DNA of 64,000 nucleotides from Cylicocyclus nassatus (GCA_958299035.1 CATQJL010000001.1:15946305-16010304); one strand, 5' to 3'; numbered from the stretch's first letter, positions 24,261 to 35,345 are shown. Translations and numbers: made by a program. The notes: generated by a model not told the origin, from the letters alone.

Positions 24261-25765
24261 ATATCTGCACAATGTCGGGCATTGGAGGTCATATTGAGAA
24301 ATTCAAAACCTTCCACGTTCCAATCAAAATTTTCACCGTATTTGGTAAGGAAATAGAACTTATCGTTAGAACAAAGCCCATAATAACAAAAGGTTACCCT
24401 TCCACGCGTCTCATGGAACAGGATAAGCAATTTTTGCAGGAACATGAGATTTGCTTGTGTAATCCGAGAATAAGGGGCGAACACCAAGACCCCCAAATCT
24501 TAATAGGGCTCGATTACTACTACGACTTCGTTCTCAGTAGCAACAACACAAGACTGCCATCAGGACTTTATGTAGCGAAAACTGTTCTGGGCCCCATACT
24601 CCACGGACGTGGAGCAATCGCGCCAGAACTCCCTGTTTCTCACGCTCACACGCTGATCGAAGATAGTAACGAGCTAGAAATGCTTCAAAAAATATTCGAA
24701 CTCGACGGATTAGGAATTTCCACGGACGAATTTTCTACCAGCGAAAAAACGTTCCAATATTATCAGAACTACACCAAAAGGATTTCATTTGAAGGAGGTA
24801 TGGTAACCGCCCCATTTCCATTGAAAGATAATGTAATTGACCTTACTGATAATTACGCAATTGCCTATCGTCGACTAGAATCTTTGCAAAGGCAACTAGC
24901 AAAAAGTCCATCACAAAGTTCCTGCTGCACAAACATGCTAGACAAGTACTTTGCAAATGGCATAATTGAAAAAGCAACCTATCAGATCGAAAACTCGGCA
25001 GGAATTTACTATATGCCCCATTCGGGAGTATGGAAAAACTCTGCTACAAAACCCCTCAGAATTGTTTTTGATGCATCCTCCAAACAAAGAGGACAACTTT
25101 TATTAAACGACGTCATTTTCACTGGAGAATCATTCGTCAACAAAATCCACGACATTCTAATTCGCAGCAGATTTAGCAAGTTTATTTTAACATGTGATAT
25201 CGAGGCTGCGTTTACACAAATCAGATTGACAAGCGAGCACAAAGACCTTTGTCGCTTTCTTTGGGTCAAAGACATCAAACTCCGGCCGACAAAAGACAAT
25301 CTGATAGTTTACAGATTCAACCTTCTGCCATTTGGTGTGACGGCTTCGCCTAGTATTTTAAACATGACAATACTAGCCTATCCGAATGAAAAGAACACAC
25401 CTCTTTCGCAAGAAATCGCTTAAAATATCTATGTAGACAAAATCTTAATGACAGCTGATAGCAAGGACGAAGCGTTGCAAAAATATGCTGAGTCAAAACA
25501 ACTATTTCGTGAAATAGGAATGAATTTACGTGAATACTTGTCTAACTCAAACGACGTAAATAACGCTATACCCGTTTAGGACAGAAATCCTGTAGAGGTA
25601 GTAAAGTTCCTTGGAGTTGTTTACTATACGACAACAGACGAATTTGAGGTAAAAGTAAATATTTTACCAAAACTAAATCTCACAAAGAGTGATGTAGTTA
25701 GCACAATTAACTCCATCTATGATCCCATAGGGGTAACAGCACCACTAATAGTCAAATTAAAATCC
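24254..25765 (+). pseudogene. pol: Reverse transcriptase region (Pao/peptidase A17 type), with stops
   Basis: Continues from protease: IGLDYYYDF, then LGPILHG, then the RT palm. Motifs: RIVFDASSK, then CDIEAAFTQI with the first catalytic Asp at 25,196, then LPFGVTASPSILN. A TAA at 25,421-25,423 interrupts just before the catalytic box, which reads YVDK (25,430-25,441) rather than YVDD. A second in-frame TAG lies at 25,577-25,579. Thumb/connection sequence SIYDPIGVTAPLIV follows in the same frame. The order and the FDASSK/YDPIGVTAP signatures are those of BEL/Pao elements, not Gypsy or Copia. Confidence 0.85.
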
Positions 25766-27010
25766 TTGATGCGCGAAATTTTTGAAACGGGCATAGACTG
25801 GAACGACGCTGTCAACAAAGAATTGACACAAAAATGGAACTCAACTTGCAAAGAGATAACAAATACAACAATCAGGTTCCCTAGAAAAGTAACACGGAAT
25901 CTGCTAACGCATTGCGCGAAAGTTCACACATCACAGGTGCGACATAATCTCGGGTCACGACCTACTTTATGGATTTTCTGCGACGCTAGCAACTTAGCCA
26001 TCGCGACCTGCGCCTTTCTGCGATATAATGACACCAGAGAGGTCACCCAATTGATTTGTGGGAAATCAAAGCTAACACCAAAAAAGAGCAGACAAACGAT
26101 TCCTCGCTTGGAATTGATCGGAATCCTCATTGGGATGAGGCTAAGCAAAAGTATATCAGCAAATCTTGAATTCCGAATTGAGCGAGTACAAATCGTGAGT
26201 GATAGCGAAATAGCGCTGCAATGGATCAAGTCTACGCGAAAATTACCACCATTCGTAACTAATCAAAGAGATAGAATTCATAAACTCAAAAATGAACTTG
26301 AAAATAAAGGTATTCCAGTAAGATTTTTCCATGTTCCAACCCAGGACAATCCAGCTGACGCTGGAACCAGGGGGTTGTCAGGATCACAGATCAATGACCA
26401 CGCATGGATCAGAAGTCCACAATGGTTGAAACTTGATAACTACGACTGGAAATTACGCGACCTTTCCTCAATCAATGTAGACGAAGACTACAACGAAACC
26501 CAAGAACTCCCTGCCATTGAAACTTCCGAAAACAGCAGGGAAAGTGAAATGCAATCGCTCATTGATTTGTCAAGATTTTCACGTTATAAAACAGTGATTC
26601 GTACTTTGGATCGAGTTGGAAAATTATTACATAAATGGATATCGCGATGCAATTTGTCAGGAAATACTATGATTACCACGACAATCTTGCACGGTTTTGA
26701 TCCAGAGCCGCAGATAACCTGCGAAGACATGCAAAAAAGTGAAAACATCATTATTTCCTTAGCACATAAAAGTATAGAACTGAAATCATTACAAAAAAGG
26801 TTTCCAAATCAGATCATCGTACGAGACGAATCTGGATTGATCCGTTACAAATCAAGACTACAAAATGCCAGAATTCCCTTTGATGCAAAAATGCCCATTT
26901 ATGTGGCAAATGACTCTGACCTCGCGCGCCTCATTATCACCGAGCTGCATCGCGAGAACGCACACTGCTGCCAAGATCAAGTATTGTCATTAGCCAGGCA
27001 AAAATACTAG
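25766..27010 (+). pseudogene. pol: RNase H and start of integrase
   Basis: A 414-codon open stretch. RNase H acidic residues: FCDAS (Asp at 25,982), PRLEL (Glu near 26,110), VSDSE (Asp near 26,200) and DNPAD near 26,345. The integrase zinc-binding half begins with LHRENAHCC near 26,950. A TAG at 27,008-27,010 (QKY*) then cuts the H2C2 finger, whose Cys pair (CSTC, near 27,055) lies just downstream in the same frame. Confidence 0.85.
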
Positions 27011-27822
27011 ATTCCGCAACCATCACGCGCAATCAAAAAGTACTTAAGAAATTGCAGTACATGTCGAAGAGTTCAAGGCTTACCATTCGGTGCGCCAGAA
27101 ATGCCACCATTACCAGCTGACAGGGTGTCAATAAGCAAACCATTTCAAAATATCGGCTGCGATTTCATGGGGCCGTTTGAATCGGATGAAAATCAAAGAA
27201 TGTACATCTGCCTTTATACATGCTCAACAACAAGAGCAGTTCACTTAGAGGTAACCGCCAATCTCTCTACAGGGGCTTTTCTGAACACCTTCGTCCGCTT
27301 TGTTTCCCGAAGAAAAATTCCATCTCTGATAAGAACTGATCGTGGAACTAACTTCAAACTAGGTCAAAAAATTATCGAAACCCTATTTGAACAAGATGAA
27401 TCCACTGGGAATTCCGTGATGGACTACAGCGCGTCCGAAGGCCATAAAATGGATCTTCAATCCTCCCGCTTCTCTATGGATGGGAGGCGTTTGGGAAAGA
27501 TTGGTGTCTTCTGTAAAAAAAGGCCTTTCAAAAGTTAGTAGGAAGAAAAAAGTTGACTCTTGAACAAATGACAACTGCCACCGCACGGATAGAAGCTATT
27601 ATCAACACGTCCAATTACAAAGCTCGATTCCAGTAACATAACAGAGATTCCCCTCAGACCGGTAGACTTCCTGCAAGGAAATCTAAAGTTTGCCATCCCT
27701 AGTTCGGCAACGGCCAGTTTCGAAACTGATCCGTCGTATGACCCAGCACTCATACAAACAGCAGAACAAGCATATGAGGCTCTCGCATACTCTGAAACAA
27801 TAGCAAATAGTGATAGGGTATA
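27011..27822 (+). pseudogene. pol: Integrase catalytic core, frameshifted
   Basis: DDE residues are present but in two frames: Asp in NIGCDFMGPF (about 27,160), Asp in IRTDRGTNF (about 27,335), and Glu in VWERLV (27,495-27,497). The last is readable only one base out of register, so an indel lies between about 27,400 and 27,444. Further frame changes occur at an A-run near 27,545 and near 27,615. The C-terminal linker RPVDFLQGNLKFAIP follows at about 27,655-27,700. Two adjacent in-frame stops close this frame near 27,820. Confidence 0.8.
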
Positions 27823-28368
27823 GTGATGATAGACACCGGACAGTTCTGGGAAAAAAGGAACATCGATTATCTTACACTAATGCGCGATAGCCACAGATGC
27901 CATCTAGAACAACCACGGCATACTGCAAAACATCCCAATATTGGAGAAATTGTATTGATAGAGGAAGATTTCATACCGCGGGGACAATGGGTATACGGCA
28001 AAATAGTAGAGTTGCTTGAAAGTAACGATGGCATGATAAGAACGGCACGTATACTAATGCCTAATCACAAAATATTACAACGACCCCTTAACAAAATTTA
28101 CCCACTTGAAACTCGTTCCATCCCAGAACACCCTACATTGTCGCTTCATCCAAATGAAGATGACAACATAGATCACCAGCCATCAGAGATGAGAGGAAAT
28201 AGGAATCATCTGAGAAGAGCGTCCAAAACGCGTGCTCTAGATGACATACAGGAATACGAACGAGATTTGGACAGACCAGTGACCGGCGGTCGGGCAGGAG
28301 GCAGCAAAGGCTCGCCGCTTCTGCTTATGGAAGTGCCTAGGGAACTTCAGACTTCCTCTCGCCTCTAA
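27823..28368 (+). CDS. DUF5641-like integrase C-terminal domain
   Basis: 181-codon frame. Residues about 3-105 match the domain that ends BEL/Pao integrases: QFWEKRN, then IGEIVLIEEDFIPRGQW, then RPLNKIYPLE. The ATG at 27,823 is simply the first Met after the stops; in a working element this would be the end of Pol. From 28,294 on, the frame is read from the left end of an inserted palindromic element, so the last 25 residues are not native. Mirrored at 39,931-40,410. Confidence 0.75.
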   Translation: MMIDTGQFWEKRNIDYLTLMRDSHRCHLEQPRHTAKHPNIGEIVLIEEDFIPRGQWVYGKIVELLESNDGMIRTARILMPNHKILQRPLNKIYPLETRSIPEHPTLSLHPNEDDNIDHQPSEMRGNRNHLRRASKTRALDDIQEYERDLDRPVTGGRAGGSKGSPLLLMEVPRELQTSSRL

Positions 28369-28920
28369 TTACTTCTTCGCACTTCGAATAACTTGATATG
28401 ACCTACGCCAAATTGATCGCTGATTTCTTGAAGCGTGGCAAGTTTTGAGATGGCTTTTATGTTTTGAATTCATAGCAAATAAGATAACAATTCAAAAATT
28501 ACTCATAGATAGCCATTCAACGTCCAGTGATTTGAAAGTATGGATTAGTCTACTCAATCTTCAAACCAGAATCTCAAACATGTCAATCTTTCTCAGTTAT
28601 TCCAATCGAAGGCAAGGACTTTGAAGACTGATTGCACTCGTCCTTTATTCTGCGACAGAATAATTCCTTCTGTTACGAATTTTGGAGTAAATGCCCTGAA
28701 CCCAATATTTGAATAGGCCGAAAACGATTATAGCTGAGATTGAAAGAAATTGCAAGATTCTCACATTGATCCAGGATGAGATCCTCTTCAAAAAGATTTT
28801 CGTTCAATCCTCTAACTTGTAAAGTAATCAGAGGTGCGAAAAGTGATTAGAGGCGCAAGGAATCTGAAGCTCCCCAGGCACTTCCAGAAGCAAATGCGGT
28901 AGGACTTTGCTGCCTCCTGC
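28294..28920. mobile_element. Palindromic element inserted between pol and env
   Basis: The ends gcaggaggcagcaaag (28,294) and ctttgctgcctcctgc (ending 28,920) begin imperfect inverted repeats of about 115 bp. No transposase. It separates integrase from the env ATG at 28,921. Mirrored at 39,380-40,005. Confidence 0.7.
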
Positions 28921-31118
28921 ATGACGTCCCCAGTGACCCCCACTTCTGGCGGAAGGTCAACTTCTGCTCTCATCACACTGATGCTGCTAAGCTGATCGAT
29001 TCTATATCCGCATCAAAGCAGCTTCATATCAACTGCACAGATGGCACAGTACAAATTACCCCTCCACCAGGGAAATTCGAACTATGTTTCGATAACCATT
29101 GCAAATCCTTCGCTGCGAATGCAGAAGAGATGCAGTTTATGCTTCCTACATCAGCACTGCATCGCATGGTAAACGTACAGATGCGACATACTTCCACAGC
29201 TGGCACAATCACGGAAGTCAAAAAATGCCATCCTCCAGATCTATGCGAAAATATGTCCAGCATACTAAGCAAAGACCTCATAGGAAACCGCATTGCTGGC
29301 CATTCAGGGCCATCGTCACAGTAGCGCTAATCTTATACTTTGGAACAATCATCCCCATGGTCATAATATGGAGCATTTGCGCTTACACACATCGCAACAT
29401 AAGCGAGAGCTTGGAAGAACCCCAACAAGAGTTGTACACCTTCCACCCAATCCCTCTAACCAAGCGTACAGCAATAGCAATCATGCTGATAACACTAATC
29501 GGGATAACAGAAGTATCTGCTTGCCAGCATGTACATATGCGCAAAACGGTAGAAATGGAATGCAAATCAAGAGGAGAATGTACCTACACATTCAGCGAAG
29601 AAATCATATTTGATAAACTACATAAAGAAATCTGCATACAAATTCGACATGCCAATACGATTGTAGGTATGATAAAACTAAGAAATGAACCCATGCAACT
29701 AGTGTGTAAGAAAGAATCGCTCTTCTTGACAAGAAGCACGAAAGTCAATTTCTATCGCACGACTAGATGCGCTCAGATGGGATCATGTCTACAAAATGCA
29801 TGCAATAACATTTTGCCCAATGCTACTATACCAGAGTTAGAAATGGCATCAAATTACCCAGTTTATCTCGCATGTGATCAGACATGCGGCGGCATCGCCT
29901 GCGGGTGCTTATTGCCCCTGCCCGCACGCTCATTTCTTCGCCTCGCGCAACCAAAAAGTAGGTCAGTCTACGGAGTCGTTCGCTGCATCGAATGGGCCGC
30001 CGCAGCGGAGATAGCAATCGATATCACAATGTATCACAGGGGTGTGCAAAAATCGATAAGCCTACAGCCGTATGTGAGTCAGAATATAAGCGGGATATCC
30101 ATAAAGGTGATTTCCATCTAGAAACCGCATTTTTCCTCTCATGGATAGAAGATTTGCTATTTCCAAAAACGAAGGCCTGATTCTACCTGAAGGACACATC
30201 ATTCCTGTTGAATGCGATTCAAAAAAACAAGCATTAGAAAGATTTTCGAAATGCGAAAATCGTATGATCTGCATATGCGAAAATCTCAAAGCCCCAAAAG
30301 CATGTAAATGCCCTCCGCATTCCATTTCGAGTCTTCAAAAAGATGTCGCCAACATCTTGCCAATTACAACTCCATTCACAAACATCCGCTTAGAAAATGA
30401 AGAGGTAAACGCATATTTCTATGAAGGCGAAATGACCGTCATGCTGGAGTCCAATTTATTGGTAAACAGTTCTAATTACATCATTGAACAGCCTTGCAAT
30501 ATGACCCTGATACAATTGGATGTTACAATTGCTTAGAGGGAGCTCAATTACAGATAGCATGTTTTACTCAGATACCCTCTTGGGCAACAGTTCAGTGCGA
30601 GACGCAAGTGTTTTCGATTGAATGCGGTGATAACAACACAATCAATACGTATCAATGGAGTTCAGCAACGCATTAATCCTACAGAAATGTCACACGATCT
30701 GCAATGGTCAAGATGTGACATTTGAATTACGAGGGACACTCAATTACCACCCTCGAAGCAAAAGAATTACTGTGTTTCCCGAAGAAAACAACCAACACAC
30801 TCCATTCAATTACAGACTTTGACTTACCCGACCTTCAACCTCTTCTAAAAACCATGTCCGAGCACTGGAAGTTAGTATCGGGACATTCGCTACGGTTACC
30901 ATGCTCATCGGCATGACATACCTATTTGGTCCAACAGCAATACTGCTAGTATTCAAAATTGTGATAAACATACTCACAACAGTTATACGCATCGCTATCC
31001 TCATTGTAAAAACACTTTTCGAATGCTTCATCAAGTGCTTAGCAAGCCAACAGCATTAAGAGCATATCAAATTACTCAAACATATTATCCACGATATGCC
31101 ATTCCTCCTTGCAAGTAA
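28921..31118 (+). pseudogene. env: env-like glycoprotein gene, phlebovirus G2-like domain, frameshifted
   Basis: Envelope-like gene typical of nematode BEL/Pao elements, resembling bunyaviral (phlebovirus) glycoproteins. First part (28,921-29,325): a Cys-containing ectodomain-like stretch. Then two hydrophobic segments, AIVTVALILYFGTIIPMVII and AIAIMLITLIGITEVSA. The second ends like a signal-peptidase site, followed by the Cys-rich second subunit starting CQHVHM. That subunit has CDQTCGGIACGC, then VVRCIEW near 29,990, CENRMICICENLKAPKACKC near 30,290, and the diagnostic CYNCLEGAQL (about 30,530). Near the C-terminus are a membrane anchor (FGPTAILLVFKIVINILTTV) and a short tail ending at TAA 31,116-31,118. 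The frame changes several times, and the copy at 37,176-39,379 breaks at different places. The protein would sit in a membrane and, in functional relatives, mediate fusion. As written it is non-functional. Confidence 0.8.
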
Positions 31119-31157
31119 ACACATGTCTATACATTGTCTATATACACTGTCTATATA

Positions 31158-32070
31158 TTGTTTCAAAAGTTCTACCCGTTTTCGATACCTTTTTTTAAAC
31201 TGCCGATTTTGGAGGAAGAAACCATTTTTCATAAATGGCGCTTATATCATTCAAAAGCTCCTTTCTTCTAGTTTTTCAGGCATATATTCGTTTTCATAGA
31301 TCTTTGTTCGCTGTGTGGTTGCGTACTTTAAAAAGAAGCGAAACAAATATGAAAGTTTTCGTCTTTGCTCTATTGCCGTGAAATCTACAACCAAAGGAAA
31401 AAATTTCTTTTAAAACATACATAATGTTTGCTGGGGACTTGTGCTACGAAACGCTCATCGGCATATGATTTCAGAAAAATTTTGAACCTACAAATTTTTA
31501 GCTCAAACATAATCTGTCTCTATGGACCCTTCAAGTCGCATAAAATTCATAAACATATTGCGATCGCGGAACTTTTACTTTATAAAGTAAGATTAGAGCT
31601 AGAACAACTGCTACTAGAAGAACGAAAAAATTTTCTGGTTTGTCAACGGCGAACAAAATCAAAAATGTCAAAAAATGCATTTTTTGCCGACTCAGAAAGA
31701 GCAAAATAAGTGGGTCCTTTCGGATTTTTCAGCACAAAATTTTTATGAAAGAGTTTGATGAAATCCAAAGTTAGCGGTACTGCTCAGTCGACTATGGACT
31801 ACACTGTGAGCAGTGCTTGTGCAACTCAGCTATATTCCAAATCAAGTTATGCTTTTGCAAAGTGAAGGTTTCTACAAGGAGATGTTCCTCGATTTTCGCC
31901 TATAAAATCTTCTCCACTATGAGTGCAATAATCTCAAAGAGTGCGCAGAATAGCCGAAGATCTGCAGATTGTAATACAGTTTATAGCAATTGATAAGACT
32001 ATTCCTGAGAAGAGTTACAGTGAATCAAAGTCAAAGTTCGAAAACGGGTAGAACTTTTGAAACAACCCAA
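31158..32070. mobile_element. Mariner-type miniature element inside the retroelement
   Basis: TIRs ttgtttcaaaagttctaccc...ttttcga (31,158-31,185) and the exact reverse complement tcgaaaacgggtagaacttt...gaaacaa (32,038-32,065, continuing ccca). TA-rich target on both sides. The interior (31,186-32,037) has only short frames and no transposase motif. It lies between env and the 3' accessory ORF. Mirrored at about 36,225-37,137. Confidence 0.75.
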
Positions 32071-32099
32071 TATACAAAAAAGTGGGCGGAGAGTAAGCT

Positions 32100-32110
32100 A
32101 GTATAAATAT
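32100..32110 (+). promoter_or_regulatory. TATA-like box before the 3' accessory ORF
   Basis: agtataaatatcag lies about 35 bp upstream of the ATG at 32,139, in sequence outside the mariner element. The spacing would suit a separate transcript. Sequence match only. Confidence 0.35.
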
Positions 32111-32138
32111 CAGAGCATCACTAACTTCATCAACAATC

Positions 32139-32557
32139 ATGTCCCAACTCGACGACTTACTCGAAGATATTGATACTAGCCCAGCCTTTGCCCCCATCGC
32201 GTCTGCAATCCGCGAAATTCACCTGCGTATGGACTCCACCCATGAGTGCATGCTACGCCAACTGAGTTCAATCGAACTGTCTTGCAACGAACTAGTCAGA
32301 CGATCCGAGCCACGTTCCCCATGTGCTGTGATCTACATCAAAACAAAGATATGCACAATACTGCTAGATGCAGTCGGTTTCCGGATGCAGTCGGACGAGC
32401 TCTGCAAGCAGCACGAATTGGATTATGCGAAAGATGCTTGAAGGACAAGCATACTGACGACTGCGGAGTGAGCTGTGTACATTGTGGTTTACCACATAAC
32501 ACACTCCTCTGCAGTAATCGTCAGCGCCCCGGCGGCTTCAAACGACGCCACACGTGA
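32139..32557 (+). CDS. 3' accessory ORF of the retroelement, zinc-knuckle protein, two frames
   Basis: An extra gene between env and the 3' LTR. Frame 1 (32,139-32,441) begins MSQLDDLLEDIDTSPAFAP and is acidic and helical. Frame 2 (open 32,246-32,557) supplies a C-terminal pair of zinc-binding motifs: CERCLKDKHTDDC and CVHCGLPHNTLLC, each C-x2-C-x3/4-H-x3/4-C. The natural protein probably crosses from frame 1 to frame 2 between about 32,250 and 32,400. The same discontinuity appears in the mirrored copy (36,155-35,737), so it predates or is shared by the duplication. The Cys/His pattern resembles the knuckles of this element's own gag (CSVCGRMHHSTLC), so it may be a duplicated gag tail or a nucleic-acid-binding accessory protein. 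Confidence 0.55.
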
Positions 32558-32735
32558 TCTACTATTCCCTTCTACCTTCTTCACCTCCATCGCCCGCTCC
32601 AACTCCACCAACTACTACAACTCCATCGCCCACTCCACATCGCCTACAACTCCATCGAACTACCACGTCAATATCAGCAAGAAAGTGAAATCCATTTTTT
32701 TACATGTTTACAGTTTTTTTTTGGCGGCGCCGGAG

Positions 32736-32946
32736 TGTTCCTGATCCCAAGAACTCCTTCCCCGCGCCATGTGTTGTATCGCATCATACTCGCCATATAT
32801 TATCGCATAATACCCTTTGTGGCCTGACTCGGGCCAAACCCGAGGACGGCATTCTCGTCTTGTGTTGGTCTGGCACCCAGCCGGCCTTTATGTTGAAGAA
32901 TAACGATAAAGATTTAAAAATTCCACTGAACCTTGTAGCCACCACA
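32736..32946 (+). repeat. 3' LTR of BEL/Pao element (211 bp)
   Basis: tgttcctgatcccaag...gccaccaca, same length as the 5' LTR with six substitutions (about 97% identical). Followed by the target duplication CAGGG (32,947-32,951). The bases just before it (ggcggcgccggag) are purine-leaning but not a classical polypurine tract. Confidence 0.95.
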
Positions 32947-33160
32947 CAGGGTGTCATTAAACAAATGGCACACATTTTTAAGTGATTTCCCTTGCTACAG
33001 TGTTTCCACCTCTTTTTTAGGTATTTGCCGTAAAGTTGGCTTCAACTTTGATGTATTATGGGTTGGAACAGTATAGGACTGCGTTACTGATTACGGTCGG
33101 AACTACCGAGCGGTGCATACAGAGTCTGTTGTGAATAAAACCATATAAAAATACTAAAAA
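32947..33160 (+). mobile_element. Tc1/mariner miniature element fragment that received the retroelement
   Basis: cagggtgtcattaaacaaat directly follows the 3' LTR and resembles the cagggtgtccgtaaag termini at 45,309 and 55,174. Further blocks match that family (gttggcttcaactttgatg, ttactgattacgg). The 5' flank of the retroelement reads catgcacaggg, so the insertion appears to split the end of this element. Its far end was not identified. Confidence 0.5.
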
Positions 33161-33725
33161 GTTTGGAAAATTGTGTGACAGTATTCTGCGTGTTGATCTT
33201 GCTACTCGTCTTGGCTGTTAGAAAGGCGTAATCGTATTTTGAGGCAATCTGCAAGAAATAGCAGCGATGGTATACCTGGCACTCGAAGTCAGCAACTGTG
33301 ATTTTGGTTTTTCTTAAAAAAAGCTTGTCGGTTTTTCTTTCCAGAACAAAATGTCCCTCAGTCGCTCAAAGTGCTCTTCAGGATTGCAAACCGTAATCCT
33401 ACAAGAGCGAGCGATTGTTGGTTTGCTCCAAAACATAATTAACCTTGGACCTAGCTTTACAGAACGGTACTTATTGTTGGCGAAAGATTCAGAGAACTAT
33501 TCATGTCCAAACATTTGTGTTCTCAAAGCTAGATGTGCATATTTTTGGAAAATAATGAGACTTTGAAAATCAAATCAACGCAATTAATAGTGCATTTCTT
33601 TGTTAACATGGAATTATTTGCAAATCGAAAAGTAAATAGCTTGTGAAAGTTCTCTAATGAGTATAAACGTCAATAATTTGTTTAAATAACGTCATCATCA
33701 TTTTCTCGCAGTTAAGAGAATCCTC

Positions 33726-34566
33726 ATTTTTTGGATTGTCAAAGACCAGATTTTCAAAGTGTCCCCATATATTTCATTTACCACTTGTGTCTCATTTTCT
33801 GTTTCTCATCAGCTGCATTCAGTTCTGTTTCAGAAACTAAGATAGACCGAGCATGTGCTCCTCTCGCGAGAAATGGTTTTTTTCAACGTTTCACAAGGCA
33901 TTTTTGCAACATTTTTTATTGGTGCTCAAATGTGTATAGAACTGATCATAGTGAGAAAAGCAATCAACAGCTGAAGCATTTCACACATGGCTCATTGGCC
34001 CATAAATGGGGCCATAGCGCCGCATTTCAACCTCAACAAAGAGCAGAGGTCGTTTTCATTGCTGGCAATTTGCTATTGAGTCTTATGCATTCTCTTTACC
34101 CTTGATTTAATTTTGTTTCAAATCATTTGCAACCTCTTAAGCTAAGTTAGCTAGACGAAAATTTGCAATAACAGTGCTAAGCTTACGAGAAAAAGTTAGT
34201 CTATAATATTTGCTTTTCTCGACGTAATGCTTTAGCTTGAACTGATAGTAGAAAGAATATGGTAGCAAAATTTTTTGCTTCAAACATCCTAGAAAGCGAT
34301 AATTTCTTCTCTTCAAATATCGAGATAAATATGTTTAGCTAAAATGGAAATTTTTAGCAAAACCCATGCATCAACCTAATACTATTGGGCTGGTGCAAAA
34401 ATGATGAGCGTTTTGCGGGTTCCTCTTTGACGTGCTATAATTTTCTGATAATTCCACATTTTTAATGCTATAAAGACCATCAGAAACGCACCCTTTTGCA
34501 GTACAGCGCACATCCACCCATACCCTTATCACAAACGAGAAAATATGGATTAGAAAAAACAAAAAA
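33726..34566. other. Spacer between the inverted arms
   Basis: 841 bp present once. A plus-strand frame reaches 33,731-34,105 without recognisable content. One mariner-like terminus, ttgggctggtgcaaaaatga, sits near 34,383 and resembles the inverted end at about 56,695-56,722. No gene supported. Confidence 0.6.
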
Positions 34567-35345
34567 GAGGATTCTCTTAACTGCGAGAAAATGATGATGA
34601 CGTTATTTAAACAAATTATTGACGTTTATACTCATTAGAGAACTTTCACAAGCTATTTACTTTTCGATTTGCAAATAATTCCATGTTAACAAAGAAATGC
34701 ACTATTAATTGCGTTGATTTGATTTTCAAAGTCTCATTATTTTCCAAAAATATGCACATCTAGCTTTGAGAACACAAATGTTTGGACATGAATAGTTCTC
34801 TGAATCTTTCGCCAACAATAAGTACCGTTCTGTAAAGCTAGGTCCAAGGTTAATTATGTTTTGGAGCAAACCAACAATCGCTCGCTCTTGTAGGATTACG
34901 GTTGCAATCCTGAAGAGCACTTTGAGCGACTGAGGGACATTTTGTTCTGGAAAGAAAAACCGACAAGCTTTTTTTAAGAAAAACCAAAATCACAGTTGCT
35001 GACTTCGAGTGCCAGGTATACCATCGCTGCTATTTCTTGCAGATTGCCTCAAAATACGATTACGCCTTTCTAACAGCCAAGACGAGTAGCAAGATCAACA
35101 CGCAGAATACTGTCACACAATTTTCCAAACTTTTTAGTATTTTTATATGGTTTTATTCACAACAGACTCTGTATGCACCGCTCGGTAGTTCCGACCGTAA
35201 TCAGTAACGCAGTCCTATACTGTTCCAACCCATAATACATCAAAGTTGAAGCCAACTTTACGGCAAATACCTAAAAAAGAGGTGGAAACACTGTAGCAAG
35301 GGGAAATCACTTAAAAATGTGTGCCATTTGTTTAATGACACCCTG

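Larger units (their letters stand above)
22066..32951 (+). mobile_element. Complete BEL/Pao LTR retroelement with env (about 10.9 kb)
   Basis: Bounded by a 5-bp target duplication CAGGG (22,066-22,070 and 32,947-32,951). Order: LTR, tRNA-Gly-like primer site, repeat leader, gag, protease, RT, RNase H, integrase, DUF5641, env, accessory zinc-knuckle ORF, LTR. Two non-autonomous elements are nested in it (28,294-28,920 and 31,158-32,070). At least six in-frame stops and several frameshifts make it defective. Gene order and domains match the env-bearing nematode BEL/Pao group. Confidence 0.9.
27890..33725. repeat. Left arm of a 5.8-kb inverted repeat
   Basis: Reverse complement of 34,567-40,410. 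It covers the DUF5641 region, env, both nested elements, the accessory ORF, the 3' LTR, the target duplication and about 770 bp of flank. The right arm is 8 bases longer net. Differences spotted are single-base run changes, for example T9 versus T10 before the LTR and C4 versus C5 inside the LTR and at the env start. Confidence 0.9.

Noticed and set aside
29099..29280. N-terminal 60 residues of the 340-codon frame beginning MQILRCECRR
   Set aside because: Out of frame with the env segment that continues TITEVKKCHPPDLC; the real env frame joins this one only near 29,285.
31428..31709. 93-codon frame as a retroelement gene
   Set aside because: It lies wholly inside the mariner-type miniature element and has no domain.
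22071..32951. CRISPR, bacterial operon or phage interpretation
   Set aside because: LTRs, tRNA primer site, BEL/Pao domains, spliced introns and TA-inserting elements all indicate a nematode-like eukaryotic genome; no spacer-repeat arrays were found.
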